From the NCBI GenBank assembly GCA_023213395.1, contig CM041465.1, positions 111,979,741-112,043,740 on the forward strand: a stretch of 64,000 nucleotides of DNA, given 5' to 3'. Of this stretch, positions 44,890-57,560 are shown in pieces. The stretch's first letter is position 1; each line of letters begins with the position of its first letter. The notes below the pieces were generated by a model. It was given only the letters and a program-made list of their open reading frames with translations, was not told the origin of the DNA and ran no database searches. A program made the translations under genes and the position numbers. This DNA comes from Cycas panzhihuaensis. Taxonomy: Eukaryota > Cycadophyta.

Positions 44890-46500
44890 TCATCAGGAAG
44901 AGAATCGTCAACACGGGCATCGAACGAGTTAGGGATAGGGGCATCTGTGAGTTGTTCAGCTACCACCATCCCTTTCTTCGATTTCTTGTTGACAATATGA
45001 AGATCAAACTCCTAAAGCAGGATGGCCCAATGGCCAGACCTACCCGTCAGGTCTAAACAAGTAAGTAGATATTGCAAGGGATCAGACTAGACGATCACCT
45101 TAGTAGTATTACCAAGCAAGTAATGTCTAAACTTCTTGGTTGCATAAACCAATGAGAGACATTCCTTCTTGCCTAGGGAGTAGTTGAGTTCAGTAGCCAC
45201 TAGAGTATGACTGATAAAATCAATGGCTCTCTCAACTCCCGAATCATCTTCCTGAGCTAACATGGTGCCCAAAGACTCATTGGTTGCCAAGGTGTAGAGA
45301 ATGAAATGGCTATCGAAGCAAGAGGGTGCCAATGTTAGAGTAGAAGCAAGGGCTTCCTTAAGTCCTTCGAAGTCTTACTGGGTCTTATCGGACCAAACAA
45401 ACGAGGCTCCCTTCTTTAATAGGTTAATCGAGGATTTGGCACTCATGGTGAAGTTTACCAAGAAATACCTGAGGAAACTGAGCCTACCTAGAAACGACTT
45501 GATCTATCACTAAGTTCTAGGAGGTGGAATATTGAGGATTGCCTTGACTTTGTCAGGGTTAATCTGAATTCCTTGCTTGGGCACAAGGAACCCAAGGAGT
45601 TTGTCAGAAGTAACAACAAATATACATTTAAGTGGGTTTAGACTTACGTGGTACTTGCAGCACTGCGTGAAGATAGCCTGCAAGTCCGAGGGGTGATGGG
45701 CTCTAACATATGAGAGACCCATCATGTCATCCATAAAGACCTCCAACATGTCATCGATGAGGTCGTGGAAGATAAAATACATCGCCATTTGGTAAGTAAC
45801 GCCTACATTTTTGAGACCACAGGGCATTACATTGTAGGCAAAGATACCCCATGGGGTGGTGAAGGCCATCTTGTGGCAGTCTTCAGGAGAGATTTGAATC
45901 TGGTTATATCCGGAAAATCCATCTATCAAGGACATAACTTCACACCCAATATTTTGATTAATGATCTGATCGATGAAAGGGAGTGGAAATGTATCCTTAG
46001 GACACGCATTATTGATATCAAGAAAATCAACGCATATCCAGATGGTCCCGTTCTTTTTAGCAACGGGAATGATATTGGACACCCATTTAGGGTAGTCAAT
46101 AGAAGTGATAAGTCTAGCATCCAAAAGTTTCTCAACCTCCATTTTAATAGTGGCCGAGAGTTTAGGATGGAGAGGATGCTGCTTTTGGTGCACGGGGCAG
46201 GCGCCATGAATGGTAGTGAGATTGTGGGTGACAATGGAGGGGTCGATTCCCTTCATGTTGAAGTAATCCCACACAAAGACATCCCGAAACTCCTGGAACA
46301 AAATAGAATATTTCCTTACCTAATCAGGAGAGCATTCCACCCCTGCCTTAATGACCTTGCCTGGGGCTAGGACTATGTCATGGGTCACCCCCATACACAT
46401 GGCATTCCCCTCCTTGAAATGGAGAGGGGCAAGGTTAATAGGAAGAGATGGAATAGAGGATGGAATAGGGTCGGCGAGTGTGGACCCAATTGCCAGGACC
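44890..46500 (-). pseudogene. Element C: reverse transcriptase and RNase H
   Basis: RT in one open stretch of 263 codons (46301-45510): VEKLLDARLITSIDYPKWVSNIIPVAKKN, WICVDFLDINNACPKDTF, IDGFSGYNQIQISPEDCHK, FMDDMMGLSYVRAHHPSDL (both Asp kept, about 45722-45736), LLGFLVPKQGIQINPDKV. RNase H (45332-44950): FILYTLATNESLGTMLAQ, LGKKECLSLVYATKKFRHYLL. No aRH follows before integrase. Residues upstream of 46301, DYFEDDEALLEHLAG (about 46590), belong to the linker. Confidence 0.92.
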
Positions 46501-47180
46501 TTCTAGTGGCCAAGCCTATGGTGACCAGAAGGAAAGTTGGGCACGGAGCCCGCTAAGTGCTCAAGCAAGGCTTCATCATCTTCAAAGTAATCCACCAGAT
46601 AGATGACCTTACTTCGAATAGATGAAGTGCTGGAGGAAATAGGAGCGACGAGACCATGGTGGTCATCAGCCTGCCCAACATCCTCAAAAGACTCCAAGAG
46701 AGAGTCAGGAAGGGGCTCCTCAGAAGGAGCAAAAGGAAGTTCCTCAAAACCATCACCTATGGGGGGTGATGGAAAGGAAGAATCAATGACCTATGGGTCA
46801 ATGCATGCAATGACATGTGACACAAGCAGATGACTAGTCTCTTCAACAAGAGGGGTTCTAAGTTGGGACCTAGAGCAAGAAGGGTACCTCCTACTGGTGC
46901 AGAGGAAGGAGACAGGGGGAGGAAAATCATCATCCTCACCATGGGACTCATTATCACTAAACAAAGCAAGGTACCTATAGCTCTCGACACCAATAGGAGC
47001 AAAGCGAGCAAGACTAGAGAAAGAAGATGCATGATCTTCTTCAAGATAGGATGAATTGGGTATGTCGATGGAGCAAGCTGAGGCATGAGTAGAAGGGCCT
47101 TTGACCCCTTTCGTATGACCATGGCTTGCTTGGTTGGTAGGTCAAGTTTGTTTGATAGGTAGGCATTTACGGGAAACAAC
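46501..47180 (-). pseudogene. Element C: protease-RT linker
   Basis: Ser/Pro/Asp-rich segment of the pol polyprotein with frame breaks. It contains the blocks DYFEDDEALLEHLAG and PNFPSGHHRLGHQ that also precede RT in A and B. No catalytic motif; in the family it links protease and RT. Confidence 0.7.
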
Positions 47181-47660
47181 CCTCATTCGTCCATCATGGA
47201 TGAACTTAAGTTGCCCGCAGCAGGTCGAACACATGGCTCCCATCTAATCGACCCATGGTCAACCTAAGAGAAGATTATAGTCGACGTCAACATCAAGGAC
47301 TATAATGTCAGTGAGGACAATCTTGCCCTCAAGAGTGAGTGGGATCGAGATAGATCCCAATGGAGTCTTTTTGATACCTTCATAGCCTTGGCATCACCAT
47401 GGAACATGTTCCAAGGCAGAAATGACAAGCTCTTGCATAACGTGCAAGGGCATGGCATTAACGGAAGAACCTTTATCAATGAGGGTTCTTCGCAAGGTAC
47501 AGTCTAGTGTGTCAATAGTGATGGTGAAAGGGAAGTTCCATTGGTGTTCCCTTTCACAAGTGGGAGGAAGGTCTTTAGGGTCAAAGGAAATGACAAGCTC
47601 ATGGCTTTGGGTAATACCCAAAGCATAAATGGGCACATCACCCAACCCTAAAGCTTCCAA
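47181..47660 (-). pseudogene. Element C: aspartic protease
   Basis: GLGDVPIYALGITQSHELVISFDPKDLPP, then NFPFTITIDTLDCTLRRTLIDKGSSVNAMPLHVMQELVISAL with the catalytic Asp present (D-K-GSS). The second half (47400-47180) is frameshifted but still recognisable. Just upstream in sense, a 31-bp tandem triplication breaks the frame from gag. Confidence 0.85.
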
Positions 47661-47665
47661 AAGGA

Positions 47666-47758
47666 GAGTTCATTATTTAGGACAACTTCTCAAGAAGAGT
47701 TCATTGTTCAAGACAACTTCTCAAGAAGAGTTCGTTGTTCAAGACAACTTCTCAAGAC
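47666..47758. repeat. Three tandem copies of a 31-bp unit
   Basis: Units 47666-47696, 47697-47727 and 47728-47758, each ending CAACTTCTCAAGA; copies differ at a few bases. A and B have a single unit here. Two extra copies add 62 bp, which shifts the gag-pol frame. Confidence 0.92.
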
Positions 47759-50356
47759 ATCCATGATGAACATCCCGGCGGCCACGGTATAAAGCTCATC
47801 GACGATAGAAAAGGCCTTCCCCTTATCTATGAATTGAGGAAGAGCTCTTCTAAAATCATAGCGACCTAGATGAATGAGAATAGTCTTAGGAAGTAACGAA
47901 ACTTCTAGAAGGGAGGTTTCTGGAAGAGGATCAGAGTGTGGAGCAGAAGAAGAGGTGTCAATTACCTCTTTAACAGCTTGAGATAAAGTTAAGGCATATA
48001 AGGGGGTGGCCTCAAGCATTTGAATCACCTTTTTTCCCTTATTCTGGGACTGCAAAGGTGAGGGAGTATGTCAGTCAGGAGAACATGAGGAAGAAGACGA
48101 ATCCTGAGTGCCCTTCCCCTTATCACAGGAAGGATGGGAATTCAGGGATCTTCCCTGATTTCAGTTGTTCTTTAGTTGAGCATTATGATCACGCTCCTCG
48201 TGTTTAGGGAACAGATCCTTACAGACTAGTTGGTCTAGGTTGGGCCTTAAGGCCCATTTAAGAGATGAGTCACATTGTGGGGCATCCCTAGGATGTTAAA
48301 CCCTACAACGTGAGTTGTCATAGAAACACTCCCCATGAATGGAACACCACTTCTTCTCAAGTGAGGAATCTAGTTTCCTTGCTTGAGAGGATTGGGCGTT
48401 ACCACCCATAGGGAAAGTAACTTGAGTAGCTTGTTAAACTTGTTTATTGGAAGTGGGTGACGGAGGAGCTTACAGTTTAAGTTCCTTCATCATACGTTTG
48501 AATGAACATATAGTGAAAGTGAGCTGATCTAGGGTGTTCTCAGTCAGATAAGAAGAGGACCTAGTGGATTTCTATGGTTTGGTTTCTTTAGTTTGAGGTG
48601 GTGCCTCACGTCATTATGAGGGCTTGAGAGGCTTCTTGAGTCCAGCCTGGATCTCAATAGCCTCACGCACTGAGCACTTTGCGATGGCGGAATCACATGT
48701 GGTTGCCCCCATCTTAAGGACTTCCACATGGACTTCGGGGTGAAGTGCATTAATAAAGAGATCCCTCTTTAATTCCTTAGGCAAAGTAGCATTAGTGGAA
48801 TAGAGGAGGTCATGAAATCGCCATACAAAGTCATAGTTCATTTCATCATAGCCTTGTTTAAGCGAAAGAAGGGATTTTATTCCACTTTCAAATGGACAAG
48901 CTACATCAAAATAGTTGATGAACCCATCCACAAGTTGCTGGAACAAGAAAATAGAATGGGCAGGCAGGCAATAAAACCACTTAAGGGCATCACCTTGGAG
49001 GGATCGTGGAAATAATTTCATTAGTATGTGATCATAGGCCCAGTAATCAATGCATGCCATAGAGAAACTATGGACGTGCTCCGCTGGATCCTGCGATGAA
49101 GTTCCATCAAACTTAGGAACTTCAGGGGGATGAGGTGGCGAATTAGTTCTTAACGCCTTAACAGATAATGGTGTCGATCTATAATCCATAAAGGGACGTG
49201 CCCTCGCCTAGACCGTAGCATCAGAAAATGATGTGGAAGGTAATGGGCAAGGAATGGATGGGGGTAGTAGGCCCATCCCTCCTTGAGGAAATATCCCTTG
49301 CTGAAAAGGGACTTGAGGATAAGTAACATGAAAGGAAGTTGGGTTTCCTTGCAAAGGTGTAGTGTAAGGAGCTACACAAGATAGTGGAAATGAAGGGTGA
49401 GGAACCAAGTTTTGTCCATACAGATCACCTATGGGTGGCACAACCTCATATGGATGTAATAGATCCACCCCATAAGCTGGAATATGGTACCCTTTACCAT
49501 GCCCCCAAGGTTGAGAAGTATAACCTGGGGGTACATAAAGAGAAAGGCCATGAGGTTGGTTTTGAGTATACGTGGGAGCGGATCCCACATGACTAGTAAT
49601 AGGGGTGTTGGTAGGACCTCTAGGCCTACTAGGAAATGCATGCACTACATTAGGAAATAGCATGTTAGATTGACTGGGAAAAGGTATGCTAACCCCAAGC
49701 TGGGAGAAAGACATACTACAAGAGGGTCCCAAAGAGCTAGGACCATGATGAGGGATAGAAGGTACAATAGACTTCCCCAAGGTAGATGTAGGGATAGAGT
49801 GAGACAAATGTGTAGGCACAAAAGGGTTACTCGTTGTGGAAGGTGTAGATGCAGATGAAGATGATGGGATAGGTACAGATGAGGAGGATGCCCTACCACG
49901 CAAGACATCTTCAAACCATCTAGGATGTGATTGAAGACGAGCAGCATGAAAGTACTCGCTAAGGGCTTCAACCACATCAGTAGGAAGGGTATCTACGTGA
50001 TCATAGGAGGTAGACGGGACCTCATACAAAGTAGACCCCTCGGGGCACTCCTCATAAGAATCACCAACTGGGTGGTTAATCTTGAGAGGATATGGGCCCT
50101 CTACTGCATGAGTAGAGGGATGAGCATCAAGTGGGTGATCTTGATCACTTGGATAGTAAATAGGATGATCACCCTTTTGGGTGGATCTTGGAATGGATGT
50201 GGGGAACTCATGGGCTCCCGAAGCAAAGGCATGATAAGCCCAATCTGAAGGGTATCCTTCCATGGTCGAATCAGAATCTGACGATGAAAGAAGACAATAT
50301 GTGGGGTCTTCTAATAAAGGAGGTAAACCACGTAGGCGATGTGAGAAACGTCGCAT
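47708..50356 (-). pseudogene. Element C: gag
   Basis: ATG at 50356 (MRRFSHRLRGLPPLLEDPTY). 382 open codons of Ser/Pro-rich sequence to about 49208, a stop, then the gag core (49189-48614): SPPHPPEVPKFDGTSSQDPAEH, ACIDYWAYDHILMKLFPRSLQGDALKWFYCLPAHS, ELKRDLFINALHPEVHVEVL. Then come the Cys/His stretch (about 48300-48350), Arg/Ser-rich sequence, and QSQNKGKKVIQMLEATPLYALTLSQ (48055 on). Broken by several stops. Confidence 0.9.
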
Positions 50357-50501
50357 AAAAAACTTGCCACTACATTAGAAGAGTGAAGAGAAAAGCAAAG
50401 TATGTGTTGGGGGTTGCCCAATGAAAGGAATAAGTGGAGAAGACCACTAAAAGGTAACAGTACCAATAAGAAGGGATAGGAACTAGCTCCCACACTAGCA
50501 G

Positions 50502-50519
50502 GTCCCTAGTATGGTTGCC
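50502..50519 (-). promoter_or_regulatory. Element C: primer binding site
   Basis: Minus strand TGGCAACCATACTAGGGA, one base after the 5' LTR. Differs from B and F by two transitions. Confidence 0.7.
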
Positions 50520-51481
50520 AGTGGATGCGCATCTACAGGATAATCACTATGCTCAATAGAAGTAATGGTAGTCAACGATGATGTCGAAGGTGTGGGCGAA
50601 AACCTATAAGCAAAGAAAGTATCACGCAGCATGCCCCGTGCACCAGAGCGCGAGTTCGGGACCTATGAATGGTACCCAACTACCTTAAAGTATCCCTCAA
50701 TCCGAAAGAAAGAGTGCATAGAGGGGTAGCTTGGATGGTCTCGAGAGGAAGGTCCTCCCACCCTTGGATGGCCGGAAGGGAAAGAGAGGAATCCTCAAAG
50801 AGTCTCCCTATGATGAAGGGAAACGCACATGGATGGAGTAGGTGAAATCTTACGATGTAAGTGGGTCTCTCTTGGCTATTTGGTCCAGGGAAATAGGATC
50901 AAGAGAGAGAGAAATAGGCATTTAAACTAAGTTTCCCTTTAACAACTAAAAGGACAAAAAGGGAAAAGAGCAAGTATTGTATATGCAAGCAAGCAATTCC
51001 AAACAGAATACACCTAATGGGGTATGTTTGGTTTGGTAAGAAGAGGAATGGAGAAAAAGGGGGTTCTTATAATGCTCTCTCCCTATATGAATCTAGCATA
51101 TGATATATAAGCATATAAGTGAAAACAATCAATACCATTTAACCCTTTACTTTCATGTGGTCTAATTAGTTAGAACATAGATTTTAATAAAAGCAAAAAA
51201 GGGGAAATGGGGGATAGAGGAATAGATGTGCGTACCCAGGAGGTGTAGTGGCCAATGAGAGACCTCACCCATATGCAACGCATGCCCTCATACCAACGCG
51301 AAGGATGGGGGCTTCCTTACCTTCCCCTCATGAAAAGAAAGCGAAACGAAAGGAAGCGAACAGAATGAAAGAAATTGAAAGAGGACGAAATGTACCCAGA
51401 TTTGGAGGCCTTTTCCTTTTACACAAAACTGCTCCAACCTGCATATATAAGAATTTATCCCTCCAAGAAGGGGCTGCGAAG

Positions 51482-51616
<135 letters not shown>

Positions 51617-52789
51617 AGTGTATGTGATTTATATATCAAATTATTATATCAAGTTAGGAAAATAACTGCTGCAAATGACTCCAATCTTCCCTCAACCAAA
51701 CATGAACATCAAGCAAGAAGGAGTGAAGGGAAGCCTCAGGATGGATAACCTTTTTCTAGGTTCTCCACATGACATTTTTAGCACAGTAAGATGTGGGTAA
51801 ATGACAACTTATAACAGCTAAGAAATATGAGGATAAATGTAATAAAGCGTTGGAGAGATGTCAAGGTACGGAGTTGCTATGGGCAGCAATCCGGTGTACA
51901 AACCCCTACAAAATCTTTCTAGAGATACCAAGTGACATTAGGGACATGACAGGGGTCCAAATGGGAAGTGTGCAGGCCTGGAATTAGCGCAATAAGGGCC
52001 TACATACACTGATAATCCAGTGCAGGCCTAAGGCTCACCTACTCCTAATTAACCGAAGAGAAGCATGGGAGCAGGAGAAGAAAGGTGGGAAGGGGATTGC
52101 CCTTGGAGAGTAGGACTAAGTGGGGGCTGCCCCTGCCTTACTCTCTTCACACAACCTTTGTGGATCTTCTCTTGTTGCTTCCTTAAGGAAAACTAGTGGA
52201 GGAATGGTGAAAACCTGGAAATAACAGGTCAAACTCAATGGAAACAGTGTTTGCTATAGTCAAACATGAAGGAAGTAAGCAAACAAACTAGGAAATGAGT
52301 CTAACATAGAGATAATATACTATAAATACTGAAAAAAGGGTCTAGAGGACCTATTTGGCTGAATATAAGGTAGGTTTACCCCTACAACTAGTGGAGAGGA
52401 GGGTTCCTACAAGGTTTTGTAGGAGATATCCCAAGAGGCGGCTAAAAGAGACACTTGCTGGGGCGAGTTGGAAGAGAACCACACATAAACTTGCTTGAGA
52501 ATGCCTAGAAATAAGCTTTCTACCACAGAGAAAGACTATTGCAGGCGGATCCTGGGCTGGAGTTACAGGAAATACAGGCTTGCAGATGCACTTACGGAAG
52601 GAAGAAAGGAGGAGTAAAAGTTACAGCAGGAAATAATTGCATTTTGGGATTTATACCCATCCCAACCCTAAACAAGTGAATAAGGCATGAATAGGGCTGA
52701 GTTGGGCACGAGGCCACGTGGCAATTCCATAGAAAAAGCAAGAATTGCCACAACAATTTTAAAAAATAACTTGCAATAGTCACACTATG

Positions 52790-52837
52790 GTAAACTTTGC
52801 GGTACCGCGGTAAACTTCACGGTACTGCTAAGTTTAC
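52790..52837. repeat. Expanded GGTACC palindrome in right LTR of C
   Basis: GTAAACTTTGCGGTACCGCG is followed directly by GTAAACTTCACGGTACTGCT and AAGTTTAC. The left half of the palindrome is thus duplicated compared with 6280-6307. Confidence 0.75.
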
Positions 52838-53342
52838 AGCGATGCAGGACCAGAAAGTCATAATAGCAATAATATGGGTTCTAGGAGCCTTAGAAGGTGA
52901 TGTGGCAGGCCTGGGAGGGGCTGGGCCTCCTGTCCAGCTAGCTAGGACAGTCCAGAAGGCATGTGGACAAGGCCAAAAGAGGCATCAAAGGCTAAAGGTC
53001 CCTGAAACGAGGTGATAGGAGCTCAAAATCAAGGCATGAATAAGTCATACAAATTAAATGAGGCTTAGGGCGGTGTGGAGGTAGCGCAGAGGGTCGTAGA
53101 GTGCCATGGGGGATGCCTACCTTGCGAAAAGGTCAGTCCCACTGGGTCATCATAGGCTCACAATACGACAAGCAGCATGACCAGGCAATAGATGCAAAGT
53201 GATCATGCAGATGAGGCAAGTAGTCATGCAAAGAGGTAGTTCTTCTTTCAACCTTTCCAAAGAAATAGTATAAGTGAAAAGGAAAGAAGCATACCTGAGT
53301 TGACCTGTCTATATCCATTCCTGGTAGTCGAGAAACATATCC

Positions 53343-54400
53343 TAACTCTCATGTACCACCTATTCACTCATGGATCCATGATGATTAACTCCCCTAGTGC
53401 TCCTCCTAGCCTCATTAGTGGAATGTGGTCATATGACTAGCACATCAATATAGAGCTATACAAGAATCCTCCTCTCCCCATCCTCTAAATCCTTGATAAC
53501 TAGTGGTGCATGATGTCTACTATGTACCACCCCAGTTGATCTAGATCCCCTCCTCATACCTCGTCACTACACCTATCCATTGAGCTAGAACCCCCATGAA
53601 ATTCTTGGTTCTAGCTATTCTATAAGTAATAATCAATGTGATGATTCTTAATACTACAAGAATGTCCCTTGTCATACATATGGCCTCTATTAATCTATGT
53701 AGGATAATCTAATCTACATAGCCTATTAGGTATTCACTACATGCCATCTCAGATTCTTCATCCACTACCCTAATGAGTCTCACTCACCATACTATCTCAC
53801 TTTTAGGATCCTCCCTACATCTTTTGGGGTGTTCCCTATCTCCCCAATGGTTTAAACTGTGAAGGCATTATGCCTTAGGACCCAATAACTAATGACGTCA
53901 TATAGTATCTCATTCTCTATCGCCAATTGGGTCATTCTACTTACCCGTGAGAGTCTGCAGGCTCTCAAAATAGCCCATCTTGCCTCACTTAGCTCATTGA
54001 TAAGCTTCTTGATGGCTATTACCTCATTCTCTCATGTCTCTGCTCTCTCTAGGGCCTCTATCATGTCATAAAAATCATGTTAGTCACTCGATTTTATTTT
54101 TAAAATTTTAATTTTCAAGTTCTTCTTAAGAAAAGTTTAAAAGTGTGACCTTACAACTAAAAATACAACTTCGCAATAAAAAATGTGATTTTACAGTTAA
54201 AAATATGATTTCCTCTAACCATCCTAAATTATAAGATCATATTTTTAGCTTTGTTATCATGTTTTTCATTAGTTAATTATATTTTTAGTACATTACCTAT
54301 GCTTTTCACACTATATTATTACATTTTTTAATAGATAATTAAAAAAAAAAAGTTTAACTTACTAGATACCCAGCTCTCTACTCTATACTACTAATGATAA
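53343..54400 (-). pseudogene. Element D: antisense PMD gene, 5' half (relic)
   Basis: Minus strand, through stops: ALERAET-ENEVIAIKKLINELSEARWAILRACRLSRV, then AIENEILYDVISYWVLRHNAF and IGEIGNTPKDVGRILKV (about 53770-53935). These align with the exon 2 order of A: NHENVGMAMLSYMEM, SDQRLLVDIVSHWDRRRHVF, VGDVMVTSRDIRRILGV. A donor-like CTA|GTAAGT (GT on the minus strand at 54362-54361) matches the exon 1 end CTA|GTGAGT of C, so the intron 1 position seems kept. The gene continues at 2900-4045 beyond C. Highly AT-rich and dead. Confidence 0.78.
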
Positions 54401-54829
54401 CCTCTTAGAGCTAGTCCTCCACTATAATGAGATCCTAATTGCCTTAGAAATAAGAGAAAAAGCCTTTTAGTAGCTCACTTTTCTATCTCTCTCTTGTGAA
54501 AATGAAATCCTTTTCCTATCAATTTTCCTAATAAAAGAGAGGGACTTTTTTCTTTACTCTAAGGTAGATTTTTTTATATAATATCTATGAATCTTATCAG
54601 AGTGGGTTATACTTCTTGTTAATCATATTATCATGTAAAATCACTTTGGAATACTGAAAACTATTTGTTTTCACTTTGATGGGCTAAATTATCCTTCCTA
54701 GGATATATTTACCTTCTCATGGAGTTCATTTTCCTTTGGATACATGATCCACCTTCTCATATTCACTCTTTTTATGTAGATCTTTATGTTGGTCTCTAGA
54801 ATGCATGCATCGAGTCTCCTTTCATCTAT

Positions 54830-55262
54830 TAATGAGCTTAAACTATGATAGATTATATGCTTTGAATTTCTTTCACCTGTTGATGAGCTTAAACTATGAC
54901 AAAATAATGCTCTGAATCTTCTTTTGCTTGTTAAAGAGCCTAAACCATGACAAGGTATAACTTTGAGCCTCCTTTAATCTATTAACAAGCTTAAACTATA
55001 ACAAAATGTAGCTTTGAATCCCTTCTACCTATTCAAAATCCTAAACTGTGATATGAAACCCTTTGAAATTGGATTGTTAATAAGGTTAAACTATGATAAT
55101 TGACCTCTGAAGGCCTTCACCCTATTAATGAGGCTAAACTATGATGGATTACTCCAAAAAGTCACATGTTAATGAGCTTGAAAACTATGACAATCTATCA
55201 TTTTTACTTTAATAGAAAGATTTTCCTTTGATTCATGGTTAAATATAGATAAACTATGACCA
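54830..55262. repeat. Degenerate tandem repeat, unit about 45-75 bp
   Basis: Nine copies of a core TAAACTATGA (with variants) at irregular spacing, mostly preceded by ATTAATGAGC-like and followed by CTTTGAAT-like sequence. Old and diverged. Confidence 0.7.
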
Positions 55263-55282
55263 ATTATATATTAAAGTCCCAT

Positions 55283-55420
55283 CTAATTTGGGGGCATTTG
55301 GTGGTGAAGTCCCATCTAGTTTATGGGAATTTGGTAGTGATGTCCCATCTAGTCTATAGGCATTAGACAATTTATCTTTAGTGATGGATACCCAATCTTT
55401 TTGGGTAAGTTTTTAGTAAT
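55283..55420. repeat. Second short tandem repeat
   Basis: Three copies of about 36 bp containing GTCCCATCTA and GGCATTTGGT-like sequence, then two looser copies containing CCCAATCTTTT and CCCAATCCTTTT. Confidence 0.65.
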
Positions 55421-55529
55421 GATATGTGCCCAATCCTTTTATGTAAGAGATGTAAATAATGGCATTTTGGTAGTAGAAAACCAATACTTCTAGGTAGGTT
55501 TGTTAGTGAGAGTCTATTGGTCTTATTAC

Positions 55530-55841
55530 TGAAGGAAGGATGGATCTAGGAGATAAATCACTCGCATGCACACAATGGCAATGGAGAATGAAAAAGAAGA
55601 TGAAACAAGATATGAGAGCGAGCTTGGAGGTGAGAATGAATAATGACTCCCTCCTTGAGATTTCACCTTTTATTATTAAGGGTGAGCATTAGGGTTATGA
55701 TTTTCCTGCCTAATGACATGAACCTGAAATTACATCTAAATGCACATAAAGTACATTTCATTGAGAGACTAATGCTAATAATATATCCTAATGTCACATA
55801 ATTAATCTACATAAATGACTTCGATACATTAACCTCTTTCA
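55530..55841 (-). repeat. Element E (Ty1/copia): 3' LTR
   Basis: On the minus strand it begins TGAAAGAGGTTAATG directly after a purine tract and would end CCATCCTTCCTTCA near 55530, giving about 312 bp with TG...CA ends. The second LTR is outside the window, so the inner boundary (55530 or, less likely, 55501) is unproven. Position right after the copia RNase H supports the call. Confidence 0.6.
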
Positions 55842-55854
55842 ATCCCCCCCTTAA
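55842..55854 (-). promoter_or_regulatory. Element E: polypurine tract
   Basis: Minus strand ATTAAGGGGGGGAT next to the LTR start TG. Confidence 0.75.
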
Positions 55855-56299
55855 TGGTGGAAGGTTATTTTCAGAAAATCTATTCTATGAGGTCTTTATT
55901 TGAGCCTCATTATTACATTGAAATTCTAAATGACACTTTTGTGGAGAAACCCTCATGGGGAATAAAAACCCATGAACTTTCTAAGATCTATAGCCCCTTT
56001 TATAAATCAGAATGGCTAAGGTGGCTCTTTGATGTAGCCTGATAGCTAAGTAGCTTAATCTGCTAAGTCTCTATATACTATTTGGTCATCCCCTATGCCC
56101 TTTTAGGTTTTCACAGGTTCTGATTGTCCAAAATAAGTACGACCCTTATCCTTCCGTGCCCACATGGGGATTTCACAAAGATGATAGAGCAGAGACTTAC
56201 TCTTATTCTTCCACGCCCACGAGGGGTTTTCATGAAGAGAATAGAGTATGATGATTCAGTTTCCATCTTCTTTGATCAATCGAAGATGGAGGCCCTAAG
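55855..56299. other. Element E: 3' untranslated region with an imperfect repeat
   Basis: Between the pol end and PPT of the copia element. CTTATCCTTCCGTGCCCAC (56148) and CTTATTCTTCCACGCCCAC (56203), each followed by a G-rich tract, TTTCA and a GATAGAG-like end, form two units of about 57 bp. The open frame at 55854-56042 has no known match and is probably chance. Confidence 0.55.
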
Positions 56300-57560
56300 G
56301 CCGAGCTACCTTCGAAACTGTTCAAACTTCACCCTTTGCAGTGGTTTAGTGAAGACATCGGCCGCTTGATCTGCTATGGGATAGTAATCTAATTGAATTG
56401 TGCTATCATGAACAAGTTCCCTAATCCTATGGACTTTCGTACTTATGTGTTTGGTACGATCATGAAATATAGGATTTTTCGCCATGTAGATTACTGATTG
56501 ATTATCCACATGAAGACTCATAGGACTTGTTTGGGTGATATTCAATGTTTCCAATCATTTTCTCAGCCATATCACCTCTTTACTGGTCTCGTATAAAGAA
56601 TGTATTCAAATTAGAGTTGAATCTACAACTATCTTCTGCCATTTGGATCTCCATGATATTGGTGTTGTTCTAAGAAACATTACATACTCAGACATAGATC
56701 TTCTTGTATCTTTATCTCCTGTAAAGTCTAAGTCTATGTATGTAGAAAGCTTGAACTCTGAATTAGGTTCATACAACAGACCATATTTGTTGGTCATCTT
56801 AAGGTATCTCAACACTTGCACTACTGCCTGCCAATGATTCTGCTTAGGATTTATCATGTAATGAGCAAGAATAATGATAGAGTATATAATATCTGGCCTT
56901 GTATTTGTAGTGTAGATGAGACTACCTAGAAGTTTCCTATAGAGTGTTGCTTCTACCTCCCTAGTGTCACCTTCAACTAAGAGTTTGGTGTTAGGATCCA
57001 TAGGTAACATCACTAGTCAAGCATCTTCTAACTGAAACTTGGTTAGAAGATCATTGATGTATTTTTCTTGGGAGAGGAAAATTTTTCCATTCTTTTGTAT
57101 TACTTCAATTCCTAAGTAATATTTCATCAAATCAAGTTTAGATAATTCGAATGTTTTTCCAAGGTTCTTTTTCAGCTGGCTTATTGCCATTCACTATTAC
57201 CCGTTACTAGCATGTCATCCACAAAGATTATGAGATAAGTGACTTTATCCTTATGGTGCTTGATGAACAATGTTGCATCAATATCTTGATAGCCACAAAC
57301 CTTGTATCCAAGTTGCCTCATCCTTTTAGACAACTTGGCAAACAAAGCGTGAGGGGCTTGTTTAAGGCCATACAAGGACTTTCTAAGCCTACAAACCTTA
57401 TGCTCTTGACCTTCAATCTTATATCCTTCTAACTGAGCCATGTAAAGTTGTTCTTCAAGATCTCCATTGAGAAACATGAACTTAATATTGAGTTGGTGGA
57501 TTTTCCAACCTTGTTGAGCAGCCAAGGCCACAAGAGTTCTAATTGTAGGCAACTTGGTTG
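56300..57560 (-). pseudogene. Element E: Ty1/copia reverse transcriptase and RNase H
   Basis: RT N-terminal part 57552-57181: LVALAAQQGWKIHQLNIKFMFLNGDLEE, VCRLRKSLYGLKQAPHALF, LIIFVDDMLVTG (active site kept; the Asp of the usual QLDVKSAFL motif is Asn). A frame break follows, then 57013-56606: ATLYRKLLGSLIYTTNTRPDI, VLRYLKMTNKYGLLYEPN, YIDLDFTGDKDTRRSMSEYV. The RNase H end is at 56554-56306: SMSLHVDNQSVIYMAKNPIFHDRTKHI, IADQAADVFTKPL. RT after integrase in sense is the Ty1/copia order. Confidence 0.93.

Larger units (their letters stand above)
54401..55529. other. AT-rich spacer, possible D leader or 3' end, with tandem repeats
   Basis: 54440-54560 still resembles the PMD leader of B (GTGAAAATGAAATCCTTTTCC against GTGAAAATGAATTTATTTTTCC at 37049). 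From about 54560 no coding or LTR similarity to A-C is visible. Degenerate tandem repeats occupy 54830-55420. It may be the 3' end or LTR of D, or other old sequence. Confidence 0.45.

Noticed and set aside
47666-47758. CRISPR-like array
   Set aside because: Direct 31-bp units without spacers, inside plant retrotransposon coding sequence.
55854-56042. 62-codon frame next to the copia PPT
   Set aside because: No recognisable domain, in the 3' UTR of element E on the opposite strand; likely chance.
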